Shown one piece after another: positions 1 through 6,552 of a stretch of DNA of 9,674 nt. Numbering within the stretch: position 1 is the first letter of the stretch; each line of letters starts with the position of its first letter. The DNA comes from Fibrobacter sp. Its GTDB lineage: Bacteria > Fibrobacterota > Fibrobacteria > Fibrobacterales > Fibrobacteraceae. The notes under the pieces were generated by a model that saw nothing but the letters and a program-made list of their open reading frames with translations, ran no database searches and had not been told where the DNA came from. The translations under genes and the position numbers were made by a program. The stretch lies in NCBI GenBank assembly GCA_017550445.1, contig JAFZOV010000034.1:1-9674 (forward strand), in the 5' to 3' direction.

Positions 1-692
1 CGCTTTACGACGTGCGCGAAGAGATTATCGACTTCTTTAGCCAGATGGGTTTCGAAGTGGACTTCGGTCGCGACATCGAAACGGACTGGTACAACTTCGA
101 AGCTTTGAATACGCCGCCCGATCACCCGAGCCGCGACATGCAGGATACCTTCTATGTGGACGACAAGGTGATGCTCCGTACGCACACTTCCGGTACGCAG
201 ATCCACTACATGGAAACCCACAAGCCGCCGTTCCGCATGATTGCTCCGGGCCACGTGTTCCGCGTCGATAACGATGCGACCCACGCTCCGATGTTCCAGC
301 AGTGCGAAGGCCTGGTGGTGGACGAAAACATCAGCTTTGCAGACCTCAAGGGCGTGCTCCAGGTGTTCATGAACAAGCTGTTCGGCGAAGGCGTCAAGAC
401 GCGTTTCCGCCCGAGTTTCTTCCCGTTCACGGAACCTTCTGCTGAAATGGACGTTAGCTGCGTGTTCTGCGGTGGCAAGGGCTGCCGTCGTTGCAAGGGC
501 ACCGGCTGGATGGAAATTGGCGGATGCGGTTCTGTGGACCCGAACGTGTTCAAGAACTGCGGCATCGATTCCGAGAAGTACACCGGCTTTGCTTTCGGTT
601 TCGGCCTCGACCGTATCGCCATGCTGCGCCATGCGATTCCGGAAATCGGCCTCTTGACTGCAAACGACCAGCGCTTCCTGAGCCAGTTCTAA
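1..692 (+). CDS. pheS: Phenylalanine--tRNA ligase alpha subunit, 5'-truncated by the window edge
   Basis: This is the catalytic chain of the PheS2-PheT2 heterotetramer, which charges tRNA-Phe in the cytoplasm. The reading frame is open from the first bases (LYDVREEI...) and ends at TAA 690-692, so about 230 C-terminal residues are visible; the N-terminal coiled coil that binds tRNA and the true start lie upstream. Class II synthetase hallmarks are clear: NFEALN and the [12 protein letters not shown] stretch (motif 1 side), [13 protein letters not shown], the motif 2 region with [32 protein letters not shown], and motif 3 [16 protein letters not shown], with RFLSQF at the C terminus. A four-cysteine insert (CVFC...CRRC) precedes GWMEIGGCG; similar Cys-rich inserts occur in PheS of several bacterial phyla, so it is not a defect. 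No pheT follows directly, since the next gene is unrelated and a terminator intervenes. Identity is near certain. Confidence 0.97.
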   Translation, partial: LYDVREEIIDFFSQMGFEVDFGRDIETDWYNFEALNTPPDHPSRDMQDTFYVDDKVMLRTHTSGTQIHYMETHKPPFRMIAPGHVFRVDNDATHAPMFQQCEGLVVDENISFADLKGVLQVFMNKLFGEGVKTRFRPSFFPFTEPSAEMDVSCVFCGGKGCRRCKGTGWMEIGGCGSVDPNVFKNCGIDSEKYTGFAFGFGLDRIAMLRHAIPEIGLLTANDQRFLSQF

Positions 693-735
693 GCCTGGCG
701 ACGAACATTCGATATTGAAAAGGCGGACCTCGTGA

Positions 736-804
736 GCCACAAGCGGCATAGCGCAAGCATGCCGTGGTGGCGAGAGCGAGTGAGACGCCGGAGGTTCAAA
801 ACCT
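736..804. other. Intergenic stem-loops after pheS
   Basis: This non-coding stretch holds two clean hairpins. The first pairs GCCAC (736-740) with GTGGC (767-771) and CGGCAT (744-749) with ATGCCG (759-764), closing on GC-GCAA-GC (751-758), a GNRA-type tetraloop. The second pairs AGGTT (792-796) with AACCT (800-804) over a CAA loop. GGCG (768-771 plus flank) could also pair with CGCC near 786-789. There is no U-tract, so these are not terminators on their own. They could be part of the pheS 3' UTR, a small structured RNA, or a copy of a dispersed intergenic repeat; the sequence alone does not decide. Confidence 0.45.
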
Positions 805-818
805 TAGATTACGAACGA

Positions 819-841
819 GCGGTCCTATAAGGCCCGCTTTT
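819..841 (+). terminator. Rho-independent terminator of pheS
   Basis: GCGG (819-822) pairs with CCGC (834-837) and CCT (824-826) with AGG (830-832), with one T/C mismatch and an ATA loop, followed by TTTT (838-841). It sits 127 bases after the pheS stop and before the promoter of the next gene, so it separates the two transcription units. Confidence 0.72.
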
Positions 842-851
842 CTGTATTTAG

Positions 852-872
852 ATTATTCCAACTAGGAATAAT
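852..872. promoter_or_regulatory. Perfect 8-bp inverted repeat upstream of the MACPF gene
   Basis: ATTATTCC (852-859) and GGAATAAT (865-872) are exact reverse complements around AACTA, and G-U/A-U pairs extend the stem outward. It lies 18 bases upstream of the candidate -35 box. It could be an operator for the MACPF gene, or, because TTT follows, a weak second terminator behind pheS. The position just ahead of a promoter favours the first reading only slightly. Confidence 0.4.
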
Positions 873-889
873 TTTGAGGCTCATTTCTC

Positions 890-917
890 TTGACTTTGGT
901 GAAAAAAACTATACATT
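890..917 (+). promoter_or_regulatory. Candidate sigma-70-type promoter of the MACPF lipoprotein gene
   Basis: TTGACT (890-895) is a near-consensus -35 box, followed after 16 bases by TACATT (912-917) as a -10 box, within a T/A-rich stretch. Transcription would start near 924, leaving a leader of about 30 bases that contains the AAGGAG ribosome binding site. No better-spaced pair was seen in 842-953. Confidence 0.5.
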
Positions 918-940
918 TGAAACAAGGTGTTTCCCAAAAG

Positions 941-946
941 AAGGAG
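941..946 (+). promoter_or_regulatory. Shine-Dalgarno site that fixes the MACPF gene start at 954
   Basis: AAGGAG lies 7 bases before ATG 954. This selects 954 over the in-frame GTG at 927, which has no such site and would place a charged nine-residue extension before the signal peptide. Confidence 0.8.
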
Positions 947-953
947 AAAAATC

Positions 954-3284
954 ATGAACTACCCCCAGATTTTCAAATTCTCTGTGGCTACGTCTGCCCT
1001 ATGCGCATCAGCCATTGGTTTTACAGCCTGCTCCAATACAGAAGATTCTAGTCCTAGTGGCTCCTCCGCTAAGGAAACGGCGATTTCGGTCGAAGTCTTG
1101 GGAAAGACTGTCGGCGACACGCTGGTGTTCGACATGATGGACAGCACCTACGATTTCAAGATTGAGGCCGACGGAAAATGGCGCATCGAAGACAGGACCA
1201 GGTTTGTCCAGTCCATCAGTCAGGATTCGGGCGAAGGCAATGCCACCATACAGATGCGTTTAGCGAGAAACTACTTGGATCGCAGACACGTCGGCAGATT
1301 GCGCATCGTGTTTCCCGAAGACACCTGCCAGAATAAGACGATAACCATCGTGCAGAAGTATAAGGGTGACTACGATGACAACGCCGATGTTGATGTGGCG
1401 AACGATATTTATGTGGTCGGTTTCGGTTACGATGCCATTACCGGAGGTTATGCAAATATAGAGTCAATAGAAGCTGAAATCTTTGATACTGAGGAATTGA
1501 TTAAGAAAAAATATATTACGTATGGATCGAATAAATTCAGCTACAATACAACGAGTATCACTGGCTCTACGATTTCAGATATCAGTTTTAATTTGGCGAC
1601 TACCGCAAATGTTGAAGGTGGCGTTGCTGGTTTCTCTGCGGAAATTAAGAGTTCCTTTGATATGAGTAAAGCGAAAAAGAATAACTATGAATATGCTTTG
1701 AGTTATATCAATTATGAAACTCAAACTGTAAAAACAACAAAAGCTCTGAAGGAATTGAGAAAAAAGAAAAATATGAATGTTTTTGCGTATTACGCAATCA
1801 ATGGATTGGTGGATGAAGACTCGGAGGAACCGGACTATCCGTCTACTAATGAGGGCTTTAGAGAATTGATTAGTGATTTTGGTTCTCATGTTGTAATGGA
1901 GGCCAGGCTTGGTGGGCGCATTCGTCAGGCGATGACGGCGGATGTGTCTAAGATTACCTCCTCTTATGATATGAACGTGTTTGCAAAAGCTGCTTATAAG
2001 GGCTTTGTTGATGCCGATGCTTCGGTAGATACAAAAATGAAGCAGAGCTTTGAAGAAAATCGTTCAAGTTTGGATATTCGTGTAGATGTTCTCGGTGGCG
2101 ATAAAGAGCTGGCTCCCAAATTAACTTCGAAGGATGTTGATCCTGAGTATGTAGAAAAATGGAAAAAGTCTGTTACGGATGGTACCGATGCCGCCTTAAT
2201 CGGTTTTTCTAATAAAGGTCTTAAGCCGCTATATGAATTGATTGATGAAAGTCTCGGTGATAAAGCTATAGAAAGAAAGCAAAAACTTAAAGCCTATATG
2301 GAAAGTAAGCAATTTGCTTCTGATTTTGAACTCGGCTATGATTGTGGCACCGTGACTGAAATTGATGTCCCGAAGATTGAAGATAACGATACGAACACCT
2401 TAATTAAGGATATTTTCTTGAATGGACAGCTGGTGGCGAAGGCTACCTTGGAATTCGTGCCGCTTCTGAATATCAAGGAAAAGGTAAGGGTCGTTTATCC
2501 TGTAATCAACAACAAGGTGCGCTTTAATTTGGGCTTCTACATTGGCGACAAGGACCATAAGCCGGCTCGCGTCAGTTGGGATGGCACCGATGTTTCCATT
2601 GTTGAATACGAAAATATGGACTTCGGTGCAGCGAAGAAACTCTATATCCGTGGTGCATCTGTGACGAGTGTGCCGCCTGAAGGTACTGAACCTCATGCGG
2701 GAACAGTTGAAGATTCGTATCTGAAATCAACGATTTATGTTAAGGCTAAAGAGTCTCAATACGGCTTTAGACCCGAAACAGATGGAAAAGATGTAAATCA
2801 CAATTATCCGTTGGTTAAAGTTTTTAACCATATTTGGCTGCGTGAAAATTATGCGAGTACGCTTGGTCGTTCTGGAGGATCATATGCAGGAAATCCTGAT
2901 TATCTGGATTTTGATTGGGTGATGGCGGAGCGTACAGATGTTGGTGCTGCCATTAAGGTTATTTATTGTGATAATAAACTCGCTCCCTTTGTACCCAGCG
3001 GATGGCAGCTCCCTTCTAAAGAAGATTTCCAGGAGATAGAAAAAGCCTTGACTACGAATGGCGTTACTAATGTGGGGACTGCTATGGTGAGCAAGGGACT
3101 CTGTGATTCCAACGAAGATGGCTGCGGCTTGGTTGGGTTTGCACTTCGTGCTGAAGTAGATGCTTTCCTTGTAACAAATTCAAAGTCGTTTGTAAGAATG
3201 CGCAAAAGTGGAACTGCCTTTGAATATGAAACTGATCCTAGGGCTGATGGTATTATCGGACAAATCCGTTTCTACCAGGAATAA
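954..3284 (+). CDS. BACON-MACPF-FISUMP lipoprotein (putative pore-forming protein)
   Basis: A 776-residue lipoprotein. Residues 1-26 form a signal peptide ending in the lipobox FTAC, with lipidation predicted at Cys26 and Ser at +2, compatible with outer-membrane sorting. Residues about 42-137 look like a BACON-type beta-sandwich: W75 of KWRIE, then SGEGNATIQM, the N...R.G.L.I pattern and a closing TIVQK. Residues about 150-460 match a MACPF domain: the signature region FRELISDFGSHVV holds FGSH (309-312, canonical YGTH/FGTH), followed by LGG (319-321), and the domain ends with KGLKPLYELI near 422. A beta-rich segment (about 465-620) links to a C-terminal FISUMP-like domain: FNHIWLRENYA near 624 and VPSGWQLPSKEDF from 680; the usual closing VRC is replaced by IRFYQE. 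MACPF proteins oligomerise into membrane pores in immunity, and in Bacteroidales some act as antibacterial toxins; activity here is inferred. The MACPF part is much more AT-rich than the 5' end. Confidence 0.85.
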   Translation: MNYPQIFKFSVATSALCASAIGFTACSNTEDSSPSGSSAKETAISVEVLGKTVGDTLVFDMMDSTYDFKIEADGKWRIEDRTRFVQSISQDSGEGNATIQMRLARNYLDRRHVGRLRIVFPEDTCQNKTITIVQKYKGDYDDNADVDVANDIYVVGFGYDAITGGYANIESIEAEIFDTEELIKKKYITYGSNKFSYNTTSITGSTISDISFNLATTANVEGGVAGFSAEIKSSFDMSKAKKNNYEYALSYINYETQTVKTTKALKELRKKKNMNVFAYYAINGLVDEDSEEPDYPSTNEGFRELISDFGSHVVMEARLGGRIRQAMTADVSKITSSYDMNVFAKAAYKGFVDADASVDTKMKQSFEENRSSLDIRVDVLGGDKELAPKLTSKDVDPEYVEKWKKSVTDGTDAALIGFSNKGLKPLYELIDESLGDKAIERKQKLKAYMESKQFASDFELGYDCGTVTEIDVPKIEDNDTNTLIKDIFLNGQLVAKATLEFVPLLNIKEKVRVVYPVINNKVRFNLGFYIGDKDHKPARVSWDGTDVSIVEYENMDFGAAKKLYIRGASVTSVPPEGTEPHAGTVEDSYLKSTIYVKAKESQYGFRPETDGKDVNHNYPLVKVFNHIWLRENYASTLGRSGGSYAGNPDYLDFDWVMAERTDVGAAIKVIYCDNKLAPFVPSGWQLPSKEDFQEIEKALTTNGVTNVGTAMVSKGLCDSNEDGCGLVGFALRAEVDAFLVTNSKSFVRMRKSGTAFEYETDPRADGIIGQIRFYQE

Positions 3285-3321
3285 GATAACCTAGTGATAA
3301 ATTTACCTGTATAACAAAAAG

Positions 3322-3344
3322 TTCCCCCACTTGGGGGAATTTTT
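3322..3344 (+). terminator. Rho-independent terminator after the MACPF gene
   Basis: TTCCCCC (3322-3328) pairs perfectly with GGGGGAA (3333-3339) over an ACTT loop, followed by TTTTT (3340-3344). An A-run at 3316-3320 could extend the stem and allow function in the other direction. It lies 37 bases after the stop codon and only 17 bases before the next start codon, with no convincing promoter in between, so the downstream genes may depend on read-through or on a promoter that cannot be recognised by eye. Confidence 0.85.
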
Positions 3345-3361
3345 CTTATTTTGTATTAGTG

Positions 3362-4402
3362 ATGATCAGGTTTATTTTTGGGTTGTTTTTACTGTTTGCC
3401 TTGCTCGCTTGTTCTAATAGCGAATCAGTTGGTGCTTCTGAAAATAATTCAGGAATTGCAAATATCACCTTGCTTGCAAGTATCAACGGCATTGGCGATA
3501 ACAGCTATAATGACCAGATATTGGCTGGACTATTCCGGTTTAATGAAGATAGTGGAGTGCCCTTCCGTCTGCTGCAGCCGGAATCTGTGGACGAGGCCGA
3601 TTCACTTGTACAGGCGTGGCTCAAGGAAAATGTCGACACCGATTCATCGATGCTGATTTTGGCTTCTTCCGAATATGTGGGGCTAGCGCGAAAACTTGAT
3701 ATTCGCTTTACGGGGGTAGGCAACAAGGTTCTGTTGTTTGAGGCCGATACGGCGGGACTTCCACAAGGCGTCAATGCATTCTCAATAGAGCGTTACGGAG
3801 CGAGTTACTTGTCGGGGGCGATTCTGGGCATAAATCCCTGCATGATTTTGGCGGCGGCACCTGGTTTTGCGAGCCTTGAAACATCGATTGATGGCTTTAG
3901 GAAGGGCTACGATGCGCATAAGACGATAGCAGATACTTTGGGGGTGGATTATCTTACTTACAATGAAAATGATGAAACGGCTTTTAACAACATTGAATTT
4001 GCCTACGTGGCCACTTTTTCGATAACGAATTATATTCTAGATGCGGATAGACCTTCGGCTATTTTTCCTTTGTTGGGGGGCGCTATCAAGGGCGTGCGTC
4101 GGGCCTTGATCGATTATCCGAATACGGGACACTTTATGATTGGGATGGATGTTGACCAAAGCGGCGTGTTGCCAAAGGTGCCGTTTACTTTGGTCATTGA
4201 CATTAAGGGGATTGTTATTCGCTACCTGGAAGAATGGGCTTTGGGTAAGGATTGGCCTCGGTTCCGCTCTTTTGGCTTGGGTGACGGTGCCGCATCGATT
4301 GTCTTTAATAAGAATTTTGACGATACGAAAGAGTTCGAAGCCCGCTATGAAAAGTATTATGACGAAGCGGTTCGCGAGGAGGCACGCCATGCGAAGAAAT
4401 AG
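3362..4402 (+). CDS. BMP/PnrA-family substrate-binding lipoprotein
   Basis: A 346-residue protein of the BMP family (TmpC/PnrA/Med-like), type 1 periplasmic-binding fold; known members bind nucleosides or other small ligands for ABC uptake. The signal peptide ends in a textbook lipobox LLAC, with Cys17 lipidated. Family features: an early G-x-G-D-N-S-Y-N-D stretch (INGIGDNSYNDQILAGL), corresponding to the D-x-S-F-N region that contacts ligand; a central VNAFSIERYGASYLSGAILG segment; and a C-terminal FPLLGGAIKGVRRAL followed by IGMDVDQSG and a final GLGDGAASIVFN. ATG 3362 is preferred; GTG 3359 directly before it is an in-frame alternative, and no clear ribosome binding site precedes either. 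No ABC permease or ATPase gene is adjacent, so ligand and partner are unknown; it may be a sensor rather than a transporter component. Its last 14 bases overlap the next gene. Confidence 0.83.
   Translation: MIRFIFGLFLLFALLACSNSESVGASENNSGIANITLLASINGIGDNSYNDQILAGLFRFNEDSGVPFRLLQPESVDEADSLVQAWLKENVDTDSSMLILASSEYVGLARKLDIRFTGVGNKVLLFEADTAGLPQGVNAFSIERYGASYLSGAILGINPCMILAAAPGFASLETSIDGFRKGYDAHKTIADTLGVDYLTYNENDETAFNNIEFAYVATFSITNYILDADRPSAIFPLLGGAIKGVRRALIDYPNTGHFMIGMDVDQSGVLPKVPFTLVIDIKGIVIRYLEEWALGKDWPRFRSFGLGDGAASIVFNKNFDDTKEFEARYEKYYDEAVREEARHAKK
4376..4382 (+). promoter_or_regulatory. Strong internal Shine-Dalgarno site that fixes the start at 4389
   Basis: GAGGAGG sits 6 bases before ATG 4389, inside the end of the preceding gene. 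It supports 4389 as the start and translational coupling of the two lipoprotein genes. The frame stays open upstream to 4140 but that extension lies entirely within the preceding gene and would bury the signal peptide. Confidence 0.88.
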
Positions 4403-6536
4403 GCTCGGTTTGCTTCTGTTCTGGATGCTTGCGCTGGCACTTTGCCTATGCGCGTGTTCTGATAATTCTTCTTCGGCCAAAGCCGATGCCAAGACGCTTA
4501 AAATCAAGGTCGCCGTCATGGCGAAATCCTCTGAAATGGCCCGCTGGAAACGTAGCGCCGAATGGGCTTTGGAAAATATGGAAAAAGCCCAAGGCGGGCT
4601 CGACCAGAAGGTGGAACTGCAACTGGAATTTAAAAACCAGGATGACGCCGATATTGACGAGTATATGGAAAAGGTGGCTCACGATACGGACTATGTGGCT
4701 GTTGTGGGCCCTACTCAATCGGACAAGGCGTACCGTATGGCGGAACTTTTGCAGAAAAGTGAGAAGCCGATTCTTTCGCCCAAGGCGTCGAATGTGGAAT
4801 ACCAGCGTTTTTTTGCCAACATGCCGAACTTGTGGAACTTGGTTGAAAACGACTTTATGCTGATAGAATCAGCTTTCTCGCATTTGGCTAGTTCTTTTGC
4901 GGCTATTTTTAAGAATGAACTGGAACTTACTCTTTTGGCTCCGTCGAGTGAATTGAATGGTGGACTCGTAAGTTCTTATGTCGACTGGATTGGCTTTATG
5001 GCCGAAGAATTCGGACTTAAAATTGACAGAATCTTTTTGTACAATGACGAAGCCGAACTGCGGATGCTTACGCAGACTTATTTGGAACGTAAGAAACCGT
5101 ATAGCGTTTTGTTGTTTGAACCCTATGATGACAAAATGGCCTTAGCCTTTGATGATGAATTGTATCAACAGGATGTCGCTTCTCAAGGTGGCATCCGAGT
5201 GGTGTGTTCCAGTAATTTCGTTTCGGATTCTATCGTAAAAAATCTTCATTACGATTTTTACCGTGGCTTTGATTTGTATGCAAGACCCGAGTCCGGGTTT
5301 GCGCAAGCTTACCATGAACATTTTGGCGAAGACATTCTCAATGGCGAAGCGCATTTCGTAGATGCTCTGTATATTTTGGCGTATGCCGCGACTTATTCCG
5401 TTTCGTCGGGCTTGGAATTGAATGAATCGATTAGAGCTGTGCTCGGAGGAAGGGACGGTACCGGCGGCGATTGGATGATTGCCGGAATGCATGAAAATTT
5501 CATGTCGTTGCAGAATGGACGCTTGCCTGATCTGACGGGTGTGTCAAGTTCTTGGACTTTCCAGGATAGGGACAACAGTGTGAGCGGTTCAGTGTATCGC
5601 GGGTGGAATATTGCTGACCATAAATATGTCACGAACGATTTTACCAGCAACGACGATTCGAAGCATTCAATAAATCCAGAAGAAAATTGGTTGGACTTTT
5701 TCAAGGCCGTAGTGGATACGAGCTTTTTCGAATATGCAGACTCGAATATTTCTTATAATGACGTTTCGAAACATTGGGCGCTTTTGGTTGCAGCCTCATC
5801 GGGCTGGGCAAATTACCGGTTTCAGGCGGACATCTTTGCCATTTACCAGAAACTCAAGAAGATGGGTTACGACGATGACCATATTATCATGATTGCCGAA
5901 GATGACCTTGCAAATCATCGTCGTAACTTGTATCCGGGAGAACTCTTTATCCGTTTGGATGGAGACAACGTCTATGAAAAGGGTGTGGTTGATTACAAAT
6001 TAAGTTACGTAACGGCGTCTGACCTAGGAAATATATTAAGGGGGAATTCAAGTGATAAGTTGTTAAAGGTCCTCCGTGCAAAGTCGACCGACAATGTTTT
6101 TGTCTTTTGGAGTGGTCATGGGATTCCGGGATACCTGAATTTTGGAAATGACAAAATCAGTTACGAACAGATTATTTCGCTGGTGAAACAGATTCCGCAC
6201 CGCAAGGTGCTGGTTGCCGTGGAGGCCTGCTATAGTGGTGGACTTGGTGAAACTGCGGAAAAGGCGGATATTCCTGGTATCGTTTTTCTAACAGCGGCGT
6301 CGCCTTATGAAACGAGTAAGGCGGATGAACGAAACGAAGAAATGGGCGTATACTTGACGAACCGTTTTACTCGAGGTTTTACGGAACTGCTTGATGAGAC
6401 TCCCGACGCAACGCTGAGGGACATGTATGTCGAAATTGCAAGTAAGATTTCAGGTTCGCATGTGCAGTTGTACAATATGAGCCATTATGGAAATATCTAC
6501 AAAGAAAAGCTGGATGAATTCTTTGTGATAAAGTAA
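4389..6536 (+). CDS. Lipoprotein fusing a LivK-type periplasmic-binding domain to a legumain-like C13 peptidase
   Basis: A 715-residue lipoprotein with two large domains. Residues 1-23 are a signal peptide ending LCAC (lipid on Cys23). Residues about 35-425 resemble a type 1 periplasmic-binding domain of the Leu/Ile/Val class (Peripla_BP_6): KIKVAVMAK strand, YVAVVGPTQSDKAYRMAELL, then PILSPKASN, and near 382 LTGVSSSWTFQDRD, the usual end of this fold. Residues about 461-710 match peptidase C13 (legumain/GPI8): HWALLVAASSGWANYRFQAD (N475, R477 match legumain N42/R44; legumain His45 is Phe478), DDLANHRRN, DYKLSYVTASDLGNILRG, the catalytic His577 in WSGHGIPG, and the catalytic Cys614 in VEACYSGG; HVQLYNMSHYGN closes the domain. 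The dyad is intact, so asparaginyl-type proteolysis at the cell envelope is plausible; specificity is inference. No propeptide is evident. The start overlaps the BMP gene by 14 bases with a strong GAGGAGG site, so both are probably made together. Confidence 0.88.
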   Translation: MRRNRLGLLLFWMLALALCLCACSDNSSSAKADAKTLKIKVAVMAKSSEMARWKRSAEWALENMEKAQGGLDQKVELQLEFKNQDDADIDEYMEKVAHDTDYVAVVGPTQSDKAYRMAELLQKSEKPILSPKASNVEYQRFFANMPNLWNLVENDFMLIESAFSHLASSFAAIFKNELELTLLAPSSELNGGLVSSYVDWIGFMAEEFGLKIDRIFLYNDEAELRMLTQTYLERKKPYSVLLFEPYDDKMALAFDDELYQQDVASQGGIRVVCSSNFVSDSIVKNLHYDFYRGFDLYARPESGFAQAYHEHFGEDILNGEAHFVDALYILAYAATYSVSSGLELNESIRAVLGGRDGTGGDWMIAGMHENFMSLQNGRLPDLTGVSSSWTFQDRDNSVSGSVYRGWNIADHKYVTNDFTSNDDSKHSINPEENWLDFFKAVVDTSFFEYADSNISYNDVSKHWALLVAASSGWANYRFQADIFAIYQKLKKMGYDDDHIIMIAEDDLANHRRNLYPGELFIRLDGDNVYEKGVVDYKLSYVTASDLGNILRGNSSDKLLKVLRAKSTDNVFVFWSGHGIPGYLNFGNDKISYEQIISLVKQIPHRKVLVAVEACYSGGLGETAEKADIPGIVFLTAASPYETSKADERNEEMGVYLTNRFTRGFTELLDETPDATLRDMYVEIASKISGSHVQLYNMSHYGNIYKEKLDEFFVIK

Positions 6537-6552
6537 TTATCTGTAATTACTT
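6531..6552. terminator. Shared palindromic terminator between convergent genes
   Basis: AAGTAATTA (6531-6539) and TAATTACTT (6544-6552) form a perfect 9-bp stem over TCTG. The palindrome contains the stop codon of the + strand protease gene (6534-6536) and that of the - strand methyltransferase gene (6547-6549). The stem is AT-rich and the U-tracts are short, so it is a modest bidirectional terminator at best, but no other candidate fits between the two genes, which are only 10 bases apart. Confidence 0.5.

Noticed and set aside
460..510. Cys-rich insert in PheS as a novel zinc site
   Set aside because: Comparable inserts are known in PheS of several phyla, so it is not unusual here.
206..622. 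Long open frame on the - strand opposite pheS
   Set aside because: It is the antisense of a well-conserved synthetase and shows no recognisable family or ribosome site.
927..953. GTG start giving a nine-residue N-terminal extension to the MACPF lipoprotein
   Set aside because: The AAGGAG site fits ATG 954, and the extension would precede a normal lipoprotein signal peptide.
4140..4388. Upstream extension of the C13 fusion protein
   Set aside because: It lies wholly inside the BMP gene in another frame, lacks a ribosome site, and would bury the signal peptide that begins at 4389.
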